A stretch of DNA of 64,000 nt, taken from the NCBI RefSeq assembly GCF_001420995.1, contig NZ_CP012184.1:4944501-5008500 (forward strand), given 5' to 3'. Both the position numbers and the translations under genes were made by a program. Below are positions 8,734 through 16,970 of the stretch, piece after piece. This stretch comes from Pseudonocardia sp. EC080619-01 (GTDB lineage Bacteria > Actinomycetota > Actinomycetes > Mycobacteriales > Pseudonocardiaceae). The notes beneath the pieces are model-generated. The model searched no databases and was not told the DNA's origin. It saw nothing but the letters and a program-made list of their open reading frames with translations. Position 1 is the first letter of the stretch, and every line of letters begins with the position of its first letter.

Positions 8734-9627
8734 GTGGTCCCGAGTCCGAACAGCCCCGCGCCCCCCGGTGCCGACCGCGGCCCGACCGCGCGGCGGATCG
8801 TGCTCGGCTCCCACCTGCGCCGGTTGCGCGAGCGTGCGGGGATCCGGCGGGCCGACGCGGCGTACGCGATCCGGGGTTCGGACTCGAAGATGAGCAGGCT
8901 CGAGTCCGGCAAGGTCGGGTTCAAGGAGCGCGACGTCGCCGACCTGCTGACGATGTACGGCGTCGGCGAGGGCCCGGAGCGCGAGCAGGTGCTCGCGATG
9001 ACCGGGGAGAGCAACGAGAGCGGCTGGTGGGCCCGCTACAACGACGTCGTGCCGGGCTGGTTCGAGGACTTCGTCGGCCTGGAGGCCTCGGCCTCCCGTA
9101 TCTCCAGCTACGAGCTGCTGTTCGTGCCCGGGCTGCTGCAGACGGAGGGCTACGCCCGTGCCGTCGTCAGCGGAGGGCGCACCGACCTGCCCAGTTCCGA
9201 GCGGGCCGACGTCGAGAAGCGTCTCGAGGTCCGGATGCGACGGCAGCGGGTCCTGCACCGCAAGGACGCCCCGACCTTCTGGGTCGTCCTCGACGAGGCG
9301 GTGCTGCACCGCCCGGTGGGCGGCCACGCCGTGCGGCGGGGACAGCTCGAGCACCTGCTGGAGCTCGCCGCACTGCCGAACGTGATCATCCAGCTGCTCC
9401 CGTGGGACCTGTCGGGCTACGGCGCCGAGCACGCCTTCTCGATGCTCCGTTTCGCCGAGGCCGAGTTGCCCGACCTGGTCTACCTGGAGGAGATGACCGG
9501 GGCGTCGTACCTGGACAAGCGGGCGGACGTCGAGCGCTACGGCCGGGCGATGGACCGCCTCACCGTCGACGCCCTGTCGCCGGAGCAGACCAAGCAGGCG
9601 CTGTCCAAGGTGCTCGCCGAGGCCTGA
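8734..9627 (+). CDS. XRE-family DNA-binding protein with DUF5753 ligand domain (WhiJ-like)
   Basis: 297 residues from GTG 8734, chosen because AGGAG lies 8 nt upstream (8721-8725); an open upstream extension has no such site. Residues about 25-80 form the helix-turn-helix (GSHLRRLRERAGIRRADAAY), and about 95-280 form the DUF5753 region (PGWFEDFVGLE, VPGLLQTEGYARAV). Proteins of this kind are abundant in actinobacteria, commonly paired with a DUF397 partner as here, and some (WhiJ) influence development. The DUF397 gene follows after 233 bp. It is not known whether the pair is a regulator-cofactor or a toxin-antitoxin couple. Confidence 0.88.
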   Translation: MVPSPNSPAPPGADRGPTARRIVLGSHLRRLRERAGIRRADAAYAIRGSDSKMSRLESGKVGFKERDVADLLTMYGVGEGPEREQVLAMTGESNESGWWARYNDVVPGWFEDFVGLEASASRISSYELLFVPGLLQTEGYARAVVSGGRTDLPSSERADVEKRLEVRMRRQRVLHRKDAPTFWVVLDEAVLHRPVGGHAVRRGQLEHLLELAALPNVIIQLLPWDLSGYGAEHAFSMLRFAEAELPDLVYLEEMTGASYLDKRADVERYGRAMDRLTVDALSPEQTKQALSKVLAEA

Positions 9628-9832
9628 GCGGTCCGAGGGCTCCTCGCGGCGGGCGGATTCCCGCGACGAGCGGTTCCGGTCTGTCGGATTCGTCCCGGAA
9701 TCGGTCCACATGGGCCTCGCGGGGACCGCCCGGGGACAGCCGGGCGCGGTTGATCGACCGCCGGGCGCCGTCGAACGGTTTTGCGCGATGGGCCCCCTGC
9801 ACCGCTGCTACCACCTTCATCGCAACGGAACA

Positions 9833-9842
9833 TGCACGTGCA
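9833..9842. promoter_or_regulatory. 10-bp palindrome before the DUF397 gene
   Basis: TGCACGTGCA is a perfect palindrome 18 bp before the DUF397 start and just before its GAGG ribosome site. Being inside the leader of the DUF397 gene, it could be the site of the neighbouring XRE protein; this is inference. The remaining bases 9628-9832 show nothing I can name. Confidence 0.35.
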
Positions 9843-9860
9843 GATGAGGTGAGCGTTCGC

Positions 9861-10088
9861 ATGGATCAGATGCATCCGACCAGCCCCGCGTCGATCGACG
9901 CGCTGGCCTGGCGCAAGAGCGTCCGCAGCGGTTACCAGGGCAACTGCGTGGAACTCGCCGTCGCAGGCACCGGTGTGGCGGTCCGCAACTCCCGCGACCC
10001 GCACGGCACCGTCCTGGGCTTCTCCGCCGCCGGGATGGCGGGGTTCCTCGCCTCGATCAAGAGCGGCGAGCTCGACGACCTCGCCTGA
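9861..10088 (+). CDS. DUF397 domain protein
   Basis: 75 residues from ATG 9861, with GAGG at 9846-9849. The order WRKSVRSGYQGNCVELAV, VAVRNSRDPHGTVLGFS and a C-terminal FLASIKSGELDDLA is diagnostic of DUF397. These small proteins are usually encoded beside XRE/DUF5753 regulators, as here, and may modulate them. The transcript ends in a strong hairpin at 10110-10144. Confidence 0.9.
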   Translation: MDQMHPTSPASIDALAWRKSVRSGYQGNCVELAVAGTGVAVRNSRDPHGTVLGFSAAGMAGFLASIKSGELDDLA

Positions 10089-10109
10089 CGGCGGGTCCCC
10101 ATGATCCTC

Positions 10110-10144
10110 CCGCGGGCGGCCGTCCCGACCACGGCCGCCCGCGG
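10110..10144 (+). terminator. Hairpin terminator after the XRE/DUF397 pair
   Basis: Arms 10110-10123 and 10131-10144 pair perfectly over 14 bp (core GCGGGCGGCCGT / ACGGCCGCCCGC) with a 7-nt loop, 22 bp after the DUF397 stop. Confidence 0.75.
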
Positions 10145-10233
10145 TGAGTCCGGCCCGGCGGTGCAGCGCGACACCGGCCACATCGGACGCGTCGACGGGC
10201 ACCGGTGATGCCGGTCCGGGGTAGTAAGTAACG

Positions 10234-11286
10234 GTGAGCCGTTCCGATCAGGCACCGGCGCCCTCCTACCGGGGAGCGAGTGCCCACTACCTGTCGCCGT
10301 CCCGCCGTGACCCGGTCAAGATCCTCTCCGAGGAGCCCGTCACCCGCCGGGTGATCGCCGCGGCACTGGCCGCCGTCGGAGCCGGCCCCGGCGACCCGGT
10401 CCGCGTGCTCGACGTCGGTTCCGGCACCGCGGACGGATGGTCGCTCCTGACCCGCGCGGCTCCGGACGCCCCGCCCCTGGTCACCGAGGACCGGCTGCAC
10501 TACGTCGGGCTGGACGTCGATCCCGAGATGGTGGAGACGGCCCGCGCGGCGGTCACCGCGCCGTCCGCGTCGTTCGTACTGGGGGACGTTCGGGACGCGA
10601 TCCCGGACGGGGCGTTCGACCTGTACCTGTCCTGCGGTGTCCCCTACTCGCACCTGACCCGTGCCGAGCTCGTCGCGGCCCTCGGCTCCGTGCTCACCGC
10701 GGTCGCGGCACGCGGCAGGCGGGCCGCCGTCGTCGTCGACGTGCTCGGGCGGTACTCCGTCGAGTGGCAGCCCCGGTGGGACGCCGAGCGCTGGGACTAC
10801 GCGATGAGCTTCTTCGCCGGCGGCGGCGGGACGATCTCCGAGCCGATGACGTTCTACGGCCGCCCGCAGCTCGACGCCTGTGTGGACGAGGCGGCGGACG
10901 GCAGCGGCGTCCGGGTCGTGTCACGGACCGCCGTCGACCGCTCGGTGCTGGTCGGCAGGCACACCGCCACCGGGACCTTCCATCCGGAGGTGCCGCGGTT
11001 CCGGACCCTGGTGAACGACCTCGTCCGCGATCCCGGCCGGGTGCGCCCGGACGACCTGCGCTTCGTGCCCGCCCGGTCGGGTGCCCCGGCCGACGTGCTG
11101 GCCTGGCTGGACCGGTTCGCCGCCCGCTGGAACGCGGCGCTCGATCCGTTCACCGGTGCCGCCGGGATCGGCGACGCCGAGGGCGCCCGGCTCGCGCACA
11201 CGCTGCTGGGGCTGGAGCGGGAGGCGGGGCCGGGGCTGGGCGTCGGCCACTCGCTCACGATGACGCTGGTGGCCGAACCGGCCTAG
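10234..11286 (+). CDS. Class I SAM-dependent methyltransferase
   Basis: 350 residues starting at GTG 10234. The SAM motif VLDVGSGTADG is at residues 58-68, followed by the acidic loop YVGLDVDPEMVE and motif II-like FDLYLSCGVPYSHL. The C-terminal half is not a domain I recognise. No clear Shine-Dalgarno is seen; TAGTAA at 10222-10227 sits at leaderless -10 distance. The gene ends 4 bp from the convergent PPK2 gene. Substrate unknown. Confidence 0.75.
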   Translation: MSRSDQAPAPSYRGASAHYLSPSRRDPVKILSEEPVTRRVIAAALAAVGAGPGDPVRVLDVGSGTADGWSLLTRAAPDAPPLVTEDRLHYVGLDVDPEMVETARAAVTAPSASFVLGDVRDAIPDGAFDLYLSCGVPYSHLTRAELVAALGSVLTAVAARGRRAAVVVDVLGRYSVEWQPRWDAERWDYAMSFFAGGGGTISEPMTFYGRPQLDACVDEAADGSGVRVVSRTAVDRSVLVGRHTATGTFHPEVPRFRTLVNDLVRDPGRVRPDDLRFVPARSGAPADVLAWLDRFAARWNAALDPFTGAAGIGDAEGARLAHTLLGLEREAGPGLGVGHSLTMTLVAEPA

Positions 11287-11290
11287 AGGA

Positions 11291-12280
11291 TCACGCCGGC
11301 GGTCCGGCCCGGCCCGTCCGCCCGGTGTCGGTCAGCGGCGGGAACCGGCTCGGCTGCTCGCCGTGCTCGAACATCTCGGCCGCCGGGCCGACGATCAGCG
11401 GGTCCGGCGGCGCGGCCACCCCGGCGTCCTTGCCCGGGTAGTCGAACAGGCCCAGGACGTGGCGCATCGCCTCCAGCCGGGCCCGCTTCTTGTCGTTGCT
11501 CTTGATCACCGTCCAGGGGGCGTCCTTGGTGTCGGTGTAGAAGAACATCGCCTCCTTGGCCTCGGTGTAGGCCTCCCACTTGTCCAGCGACGCCAGGTCC
11601 ATGGGGGAGAGCTTCCACTGCCGGACGGGGTCGACCTGGCGGATCAGGAAGCGGGTGCGCTGCTCCTCGCGCGACACCGAGAACCACAGCTTGACCAGGT
11701 GGATCCCGGAACGCACCAGCATCCGCTCCAGCTCCGGGGTCGCCCGCAGGAACTCCATGTAGGACCGGGCGTCGGTGAAGCCCATGACCCGCTCGACGCC
11801 CGCGCGGTTGTACCAGGAGCGGTCGAACAGCACGATCTCGCCGGCCGCGGGCAGGTGTGCGACGTAGCGCTGGAAGTACCACTGCCCGGCCTCGCGCTCG
11901 GTCGGCTTCTCGAGGGCGACGACGCGGGCACCCCGCGGGTTCAGGTGTTCGGTGAACCGCTTGATCGTCCCGCCCTTGCCGGCGGCGTCGCGCCCCTCGA
12001 ACAGGACGACGACCCGGCTGCCGGTGTCCTTCACCCAGTTCTGCAGCTTCAGCAGCTCGATCTGCAGCAGCCGCTTCTGGCGCTCGTAGTCGGCGCGGGT
12101 GAGCCGGTCGTCGTAGGGGTAGCCCTGCCGCCAGGTGTCGACCGGCCTCCCCTCCGGCCCGACGAGCGTCGGGTCGTCGTCGTCCGAGTCGTCGACCCGG
12201 AAGCGGTCCCGGTCGACCGCGGCGGGGTGCGGCAGCTCGGTGCCGGGGCTGTCGGGACGGGGGTCGGGGGTCTCCTCCAC
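11291..12280 (-). CDS. ppk2: Polyphosphate kinase 2
   Basis: 329 residues from a GTG. The core has the Walker A motif EGRDAAGKGG (residues 95-104), a preceding KLQNWVKDTG, and the lid/Walker B part VLFDRSWYNRAGVERVMGF, all typical of single-domain class I PPK2. The enzyme moves phosphate between polyphosphate and nucleotides, usually favouring polyP-driven NDP phosphorylation. An acidic N-terminal tail (DDSDDDD, residues 30-36) is variable in the family. No ppk1 or exopolyphosphatase is nearby. Subclass and nucleotide preference cannot be read from sequence alone. Confidence 0.93.
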   Translation of the reverse strand: MEETPDPRPDSPGTELPHPAAVDRDRFRVDDSDDDDPTLVGPEGRPVDTWRQGYPYDDRLTRADYERQKRLLQIELLKLQNWVKDTGSRVVVLFEGRDAAGKGGTIKRFTEHLNPRGARVVALEKPTEREAGQWYFQRYVAHLPAAGEIVLFDRSWYNRAGVERVMGFTDARSYMEFLRATPELERMLVRSGIHLVKLWFSVSREEQRTRFLIRQVDPVRQWKLSPMDLASLDKWEAYTEAKEAMFFYTDTKDAPWTVIKSNDKKRARLEAMRHVLGLFDYPGKDAGVAAPPDPLIVGPAAEMFEHGEQPSRFPPLTDTGRTGRAGPPA

Positions 12281-12361
12281 GAGGTGCCACGCTGCGCGGT
12301 GCGGGTGTCCGCCCGGCGACCGCCCGGTGACATCCGAATGATCACCGGGCAGCGGGACGGG

Positions 12362-13271
12362 TCAGCCGCCGAGGACCCGGTCGATGTCGTCGAGCACCCG
12401 CTGCCCGCCGAGCGGACCGACGCCGGTGATCCAGAACGACTGGTCCACCGTGTGCAGCCGCGGGAACGCGCTGTCCCGGACGGCCGTGACCGCGGGCGGG
12501 ACCGCGTCCGGCGACGACGGGTCGGCCGCCGTCAGGAAGACCTCGTCGGCGCGCGCCTCCTGGACGAGCTCGGGGGAGAGGTCCACCGAGATCGAGTCCT
12601 CCCAGTCGCGCGGCGGGAGGGTGAAGCCGGCGCACTCGAGCGTGCTGCCCGCGAACGAGGTGGGGCCGTACAGGGTGAGCAGGCCGTCCCGCGGCCGGAT
12701 CAGCTGGGCGGTCCGGCCCTGCGTGCCGTGCGTGCCGGCGACCTCCGCGCACCGGGTCGCGTAGTCCTCCAGGAGCTGCTCGGTCTGCTCCTCCCGGCCG
12801 AGCGCGCGCCCGGCGAAGCGGACGTTGTCCTGCCACGGGTCCGCCTGCGACGCGAGGAACGCGGTGGGGGCGATCGCCGAGAGCTGGTCGTACAGGTCGG
12901 CGTGCCGGGACTCGGTGCCGAGGACGAGATCGGGCTGCAGCGCCGCGATCCGCTCCAGGTCGGGTGCGGCGACGGTCCCGACCACCGTGATCCCCCGGGC
13001 CGGTTCGCCCAGGTAGGACGGGACGCCCGTGGCCTCGGACAGCACCGCGGCACCGGCCGGGACCGCGCCGAGCGCGACGGCGGTGTCGAGCAGCACCGGT
13101 TCGAGGACGACGATCCGCTGCGGGTCGGCGGGGACGGCCGTCTCCCCCCCGGGCGTGCGCGACGGTCCGTCCGGCGTCGCCGGTGGCGGCGCCGTCCGAT
13201 CCCGCGCAGGCGGTGACGAGCAGGCAGAGCAGGGCGGCCAGCGCCGGCAGCGCGGCCCGGGGAGCGGGCAC
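12362..13271 (-). pseudogene. Iron-siderophore ABC transporter substrate-binding lipoprotein, frameshifted
   Basis: A well-formed start lies at GTG 13271, with AAGGAG 7 nt upstream (13279-13284). It encodes a lipoprotein signal ending in the lipobox VTAC (lipidated C22). After R41 the frame is lost at a run of seven G (minus strand; C run at 13144-13150). One base fewer gives R41-G42-E43-TAVPADPQRIVVLE, and the frame then stays open to the stop at 12362. The restored protein would be 302 residues and clearly FecB/FepB-like (VVLEPVLLDTAVALGAVP, LERIAALQPDLVLG, HTVDQSFW). This could be a sequencing error, a true pseudogene, or slippage-tolerant expression. No permease or ATPase gene is adjacent. 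An iron box lies at 13338. Confidence 0.75.
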
Positions 13272-13337
13272 GGTCGATCTCCTTCGGGGACCGTCGAGGG
13301 CCGGTCCGGCGGTTCGGGGCCGCCGGAGGCCCCGGGG

Positions 13338-13356
13338 TGAGGTGAGCCTAGCCTCG
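13338..13356. promoter_or_regulatory. DtxR/IdeR/DmdR-type iron box
   Basis: On the minus strand CGAGGCTAGGCTCACCTCA matches 15 of 19 positions of the Streptomyces-type iron box TTAGGTTAGGCTCACCTAA. It lies 66 bp before the lipoprotein start and 74 bp before the divergent dioxygenase start, so it could repress either or both when iron is sufficient. The match was counted by eye. Confidence 0.6.
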
Positions 13357-13430
13357 GTCATGCGGCGGAGTGTCCCGTCGTGACCGAAATCGTTCGCCGG
13401 GATCGCCGCGACCGTCCACGATGTCCGGCG

Positions 13431-14186
13431 ATGACCTTCGAGGACGACGGCTACGTCCACCTGCCGGGCGCGTTCCCCCGGGAGCTCGCGGCCCGCTGCC
13501 GCGCGCTGCTGGCTGACGAGCTGCGGCAGCGGGGCACCGACCTCGACGAGCCCGCGACCTGGACCGCGCCCGTCGTCCGGGTCGAGTCGATGTCCGCGCC
13601 CGAGTTCACCGCGTCGGCAGGCACCCCGGCCCTGCGTGCCGCCTGCGACGTGCTGGTCGGCGCCGGGCGCTGGCGGCCCCGCCTCGGGATGGGCACCTTC
13701 CCGATCCGGTTCCCGCACGCCGGGGACCCGGGCGACGACGGCTGGCACGTCGAGGCGTCGTTCGCCGGGCCGGACGGCGGTCCGCGGCTGTCGGTCCGGT
13801 CCCGTGGCCGGGCGTTGCTGATGCTGTTCCTCTACTCCGACGTCGGCCCTGACGATGCGCCGACCCTCCTGCGCGCCGGGTCGCACCTCGACGTCGTCCC
13901 GCTGCTCGCGCCGTACGGCGACGACGGCGCCGGCTGGGCGGAGCTGTGCGCCGCCGCCGTCCCGGCCTCCGCACACCGTCCCGAGGTCGCCGCGACCGGC
14001 CGGGCCGGCGACGTCTACCTCGTGCACCCGTTCGTCGTGCACCGGGCGCAGCGCCCGGGACCGGGGATGCGCGGGCCGCGGATCATCGCGCAGCCGCCGC
14101 TGGAGCCGGCGACCGAGCCCGCGTTCGACCTCGACGACGGCCGGGCGCCGGTGGAGCGGGCCGTCAGAGCTGCACTCCGCGGGTGA
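13431..14186 (+). CDS. Phytanoyl-CoA dioxygenase family (Fe(II)/2-oxoglutarate) protein
   Basis: 251 residues from ATG 13431 (MTFEDDGYVHLPG is the usual family N-terminus); an in-frame GTG at 13380 would add 17 unconvincing residues. The metal triad reads H106-x-E108 (WHVEAS, Glu instead of the usual Asp) and a distal H204 in LVHPFVVHRAQRP. Such enzymes hydroxylate lipids or small molecules with O2 and 2-oxoglutarate. It diverges from the iron-uptake lipoprotein across an iron box, which hints at iron-linked control. The 3' end overlaps the convergent SDR gene by 23 bp. Confidence 0.75.
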   Translation: MTFEDDGYVHLPGAFPRELAARCRALLADELRQRGTDLDEPATWTAPVVRVESMSAPEFTASAGTPALRAACDVLVGAGRWRPRLGMGTFPIRFPHAGDPGDDGWHVEASFAGPDGGPRLSVRSRGRALLMLFLYSDVGPDDAPTLLRAGSHLDVVPLLAPYGDDGAGWAELCAAAVPASAHRPEVAATGRAGDVYLVHPFVVHRAQRPGPGMRGPRIIAQPPLEPATEPAFDLDDGRAPVERAVRAALRG

Positions 14187-14925
14187 GGGCACCGTCGACG
14201 ACCAGGTTCGTCCCGCTGATCCGGCTCGCCAGCGGGCTGACCAGGGAGACGACCGCGTAGGCGGTCTCCTCCGGCGTCCCCATCCGGCCGGTCGGGTTCA
14301 GGCCCATCGCGTGCGCGAAGAGGTCGGGGTTGCCCTGCTCGACGTTCTGCCACACCCCGCCGGGGAAGTAGACGTTGCCGGGGGAGACGGCGTTCGCGCG
14401 GATCCCCGTCGCGGCGAGGTCGAACGCGAGCCCGGACACGTAGTGCACGAGCGCCGCCTTCATGACGCCGTACGAGCCGTCCGCGAAGTCGACCTCGCGG
14501 CCCGACACCGACGACACCGCGGTGATCGACGCGGCGTCGCTGCGCTGCAGGTGCGGCAGCGCGGCCTCGACCAGGCGGACGGTGTGCAGCAGGTCCACCT
14601 CGAAGCTCGACCGCCAGTTCTCCTCGCCCGGCCCGATGGCCAGCGCGCTGACGTTCGCGACGACGGCGTCGAGCGCACCGAACCGCTCGGCGCTCGCGGC
14701 CACCCAGCCCGCCAGCGCGTCCCCGTCGGCGACGTCGACGGCCGTCCCGGCCACGTCCGCGCCCCCGGCCCGCAGCTCGTCCTCCGCGACCCGCACGCCG
14801 TCGGCGTCGCGGGCGCAGAACGCGACCCGGGCCCCCTCGGCCGCGAGCAGCTCGACCACCGCGCGGCCGATGCCGCGCGACCCTCCGGTGACCAGCACGA
14901 CGCGGTCGCCCAGCAACATGTCCAT
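14164..14925 (-). CDS. Short-chain dehydrogenase/reductase (SDR)
   Basis: 253 residues of the classical SDR type: TGGSRGIG at residues 13-20, catalytic S139 (AVSSVSG), Y152 and K156 (SYGVMK). The usual NNAG motif is changed to ANVSAL, and a PGNVYFPGG segment replaces the common PGxxxT. It would oxidise or reduce a hydroxyl/carbonyl with NAD(P). The gene lies 12 bp after the formamidase-like gene on the same strand, so the two are probably co-transcribed. Substrate unknown. Confidence 0.88.
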   Translation of the reverse strand: MDMLLGDRVVLVTGGSRGIGRAVVELLAAEGARVAFCARDADGVRVAEDELRAGGADVAGTAVDVADGDALAGWVAASAERFGALDAVVANVSALAIGPGEENWRSSFEVDLLHTVRLVEAALPHLQRSDAASITAVSSVSGREVDFADGSYGVMKAALVHYVSGLAFDLAATGIRANAVSPGNVYFPGGVWQNVEQGNPDLFAHAMGLNPTGRMGTPEETAYAVVSLVSPLASRISGTNLVVDGALTRGVQL

Positions 14926-14937
14926 GACGGATCTCCT

Positions 14938-15942
14938 CTACAGGGACCGGGCCTGCTCGCGCAGGTGGCGGTGCACGCCGTTGTAGGCGGCGGCGTCCGG
15001 CAGCAGCGCTTTGGCGATCTTGGTGACGGCGCTGTAGTTGGTGTCGACGACGTTGGCCAGCGGCGACTCCGCGGCCTGGGTGAGCAGCTGGTAGGCGTCC
15101 AGCCGGTCCAGCCCGTAGAGCTCGCCGAGCCAGGCGATCATGCCGACCTGGGACGCCCGCCAGGCGTCCTCCAGCGGCCGGGACGACCCGACGACGACGT
15201 AGTGCGTGTCCGTCTCGATCCGCGGCCACGCCGGAGCCGGCGCACCCTTGACGAGCTCCACGAGCAGGACGACGTCCATGGCGCCCTCGACGGCCGTCCC
15301 GCAGCTCTCGCCCTCACCCTGCCGGTAGTGGCCGTCGCCGACGGAGAACAGCGCGCCCTCGACGTTGACCCGCAGGAAGCACGTCGCACCGGCCCGCATC
15401 TCCGGGGTGTCCATGTTGCCGCCGAACACGTCCGGCACCAGCGAGCTGCGCACCTCACGGGCCGGTGGCGCGACGCCGACGGTGCCCAGCATCGGGTTGC
15501 ACGGCAGGTCGAGCTGCAGGTCGGCGCTCGTCGCCTCGAACCGCACGGTGCCGGCGTCCCGGTCGAGCTGGTAGATCCAGACCCGCTCCGGCAACGGTTC
15601 GTGCAGCAGCGCGGTCCGCTCGGTGACCGACAGCGCGCCGAAGAACGGGATCGTCGTCGACGCGCCCCAGTCCCGGGCCGGGGTCAGCTCGACGATGTGG
15701 AGCGCGAGGGTGTCGCCCGGCTCGGCGCCCTCGACGAAGAACGGCCCGGTCTGCGGGTTCACCTCGGCCATGTCGAGGACGTCGGTCGGCCGGTCCGTGG
15801 TGGAGGTGATGCGCCCGGAGAACGCGTCCTCGGTCCAGAGCCGCAGGCAGGTGCCGGGCGCGATGCGGTGGGTGGGCGGGGCGCCGCCGAACGTCCAGGC
15901 GAACTCGTGCCGTTCGGGGCGGTACTCGACGACCTGCATCAT
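14938..15942 (-). CDS. Acetamidase/formamidase family protein
   Basis: 334 residues from ATG 15942; the adjacent ATG 15939 has better AGGA spacing (7 nt). The sequence has the family order EDAFSGRIT, EVNPQTGPFFVEGAEPGDTLALHI, LPCNPMLGTVGVAP and FGGNMDTPEMRAGATCFLRV, then GDGHYRQGEGE. These amidohydrolases release ammonia from formamide, acetamide or other short amides. It sits directly upstream of an SDR and is divergent from an AraC regulator, which may control it. Confidence 0.88.
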   Translation of the reverse strand: MMQVVEYRPERHEFAWTFGGAPPTHRIAPGTCLRLWTEDAFSGRITSTTDRPTDVLDMAEVNPQTGPFFVEGAEPGDTLALHIVELTPARDWGASTTIPFFGALSVTERTALLHEPLPERVWIYQLDRDAGTVRFEATSADLQLDLPCNPMLGTVGVAPPAREVRSSLVPDVFGGNMDTPEMRAGATCFLRVNVEGALFSVGDGHYRQGEGESCGTAVEGAMDVVLLVELVKGAPAPAWPRIETDTHYVVVGSSRPLEDAWRASQVGMIAWLGELYGLDRLDAYQLLTQAAESPLANVVDTNYSAVTKIAKALLPDAAAYNGVHRHLREQARSL

Positions 15943-16012
15943 CCGATCCTGGCGTGCCGGGTGTGACGGCGGCAACGGTTGCGTCGCGCGCGGCTCCCGG
16001 CGCGGGCGTACG

Positions 16013-16450
16013 GTGCCCCGGGTACCGGAGGGTCTGCTTCCCCACCTCCGGCGGGCGCACGACGAGATCGACCGGCGCTACGCCGAGCCGCTCGACCTGG
16101 CCGGGCTCGCCGCCGTCGCCGGGGTGTCGAAGTACCACTTCCTGCGCTGCTTCGCCGCCGTCTACGGACACACCCCCGCCGCGCTGCTCACCCGGCGCCG
16201 GATCGAGCGGGCACAGGACCTGCTCCGGGCGACGAACCTGACCGTCACCGAGGTCTGCACGCTCGTCGGGTACTCGTCGCTGGGGTCGTTCAGCAGCCGG
16301 TTCACCCGCCTCGTCGGGGTGAGCCCGTCGGCGTACCAGGCGCGGTGGGCCGCGCGCGGCGCTCCGCGGATCCCCGGGTGCTACGTGTTCATGCACGGGC
16401 TGTCCGACACCGCAATCGCGGAGAAGCCGCCGGGTACCGGCCGGGACTAG
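16013..16450 (+). CDS. AraC family transcriptional regulator (HTH-only, short)
   Basis: 145 residues from GTG 16013. Nearly all of it is the double helix-turn-helix AraC domain: LAGLAAVAGVSKYHFLRCF, then TVTEVCTLVGYSSLGSFSSRF and GVSPSAYQARW. There is no N-terminal ligand domain, so it resembles the short MarA/SoxS-like type. It is divergent from the formamidase-like gene by 70 bp and 10 bp upstream of a VOC gene. Its stop TAG forms part of a probable -10 element for that gene. Confidence 0.85.
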   Translation: MPRVPEGLLPHLRRAHDEIDRRYAEPLDLAGLAAVAGVSKYHFLRCFAAVYGHTPAALLTRRRIERAQDLLRATNLTVTEVCTLVGYSSLGSFSSRFTRLVGVSPSAYQARWAARGAPRIPGCYVFMHGLSDTAIAEKPPGTGRD

Positions 16451-16453
16451 CGT
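16448..16453 (+). promoter_or_regulatory. -10 element of leaderless VOC gene
   Basis: TAGCGT ends 7 nt before ATG 16461, with no ribosome-binding site between; it overlaps the AraC stop codon. This suggests the VOC gene can be transcribed as a leaderless mRNA independently of the AraC gene. Confidence 0.45.
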
Positions 16454-16460
16454 CCGCCGC

Positions 16461-16898
16461 ATGCTCACGAACATCTCGCTGGTCACGCTGTACGTCACCG
16501 ACCAGGACGCCGCCAAGCGCTTCTACTGCGACGTCCTCGGCTTCGTCGAGGGGACCGACGTCGCGATGGGCGACGGGTTCCGCTGGGTCACCGTCCACCA
16601 CCCGGCCCACCCGGAGCTGGAGGTGACCCTGATGAAGCCCGGCCCGCCCCTGGACGAGGGCATGGCCGAGGCGGTCGCGCGCTCGCTCGCCGCCGGCCGG
16701 ATGGGCGGGTTCGGCCTGACCACCGACGACTGCCACGGCGACCACGCGAAACTCGTCGCGCAGGGGGTGGAGTTCACACAGCCGCCGTCGGAGCGGCCGT
16801 ACGGGATCGAGGCGGTGATGCGGGACAACTCCGGGAACTGGCTGGTGCTGGTGGAACCCAGGCCCTACGACGGCTCCGACTTCCCCCACGCGACCTGA
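16461..16898 (+). CDS. VOC (glyoxalase-like) family protein
   Basis: 145 residues, two-module VOC fold: NISLVTLYVTDQDAAKRFY, then a substrate loop, and YGIEAVMRDNSGNWLVLVEPR at the end. It follows the AraC regulator after 10 bp, a very common actinobacterial pairing in which the regulator controls a detoxification or resistance protein. The ligand is not predictable. The gene is followed by a 485-bp non-coding repeat region. Confidence 0.83.
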   Translation: MLTNISLVTLYVTDQDAAKRFYCDVLGFVEGTDVAMGDGFRWVTVHHPAHPELEVTLMKPGPPLDEGMAEAVARSLAAGRMGGFGLTTDDCHGDHAKLVAQGVEFTQPPSERPYGIEAVMRDNSGNWLVLVEPRPYDGSDFPHAT

Positions 16899-16970
16899 CC
16901 GGCCGCAGGCAGTGGCCCGGCCCCCGAGGCGCGGCCGCACCGATGGAGGTCCGGTACGGCGGCGGGCCGA

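Noticed and set aside
12342..14192. Long minus-strand frame carrying the lipoprotein signal sequence
   Set aside because: Only the 13271 start and first 43 codons are meaningful; beyond the G7 tract the frame is random, and upstream of 13271 it is antisense to the dioxygenase.
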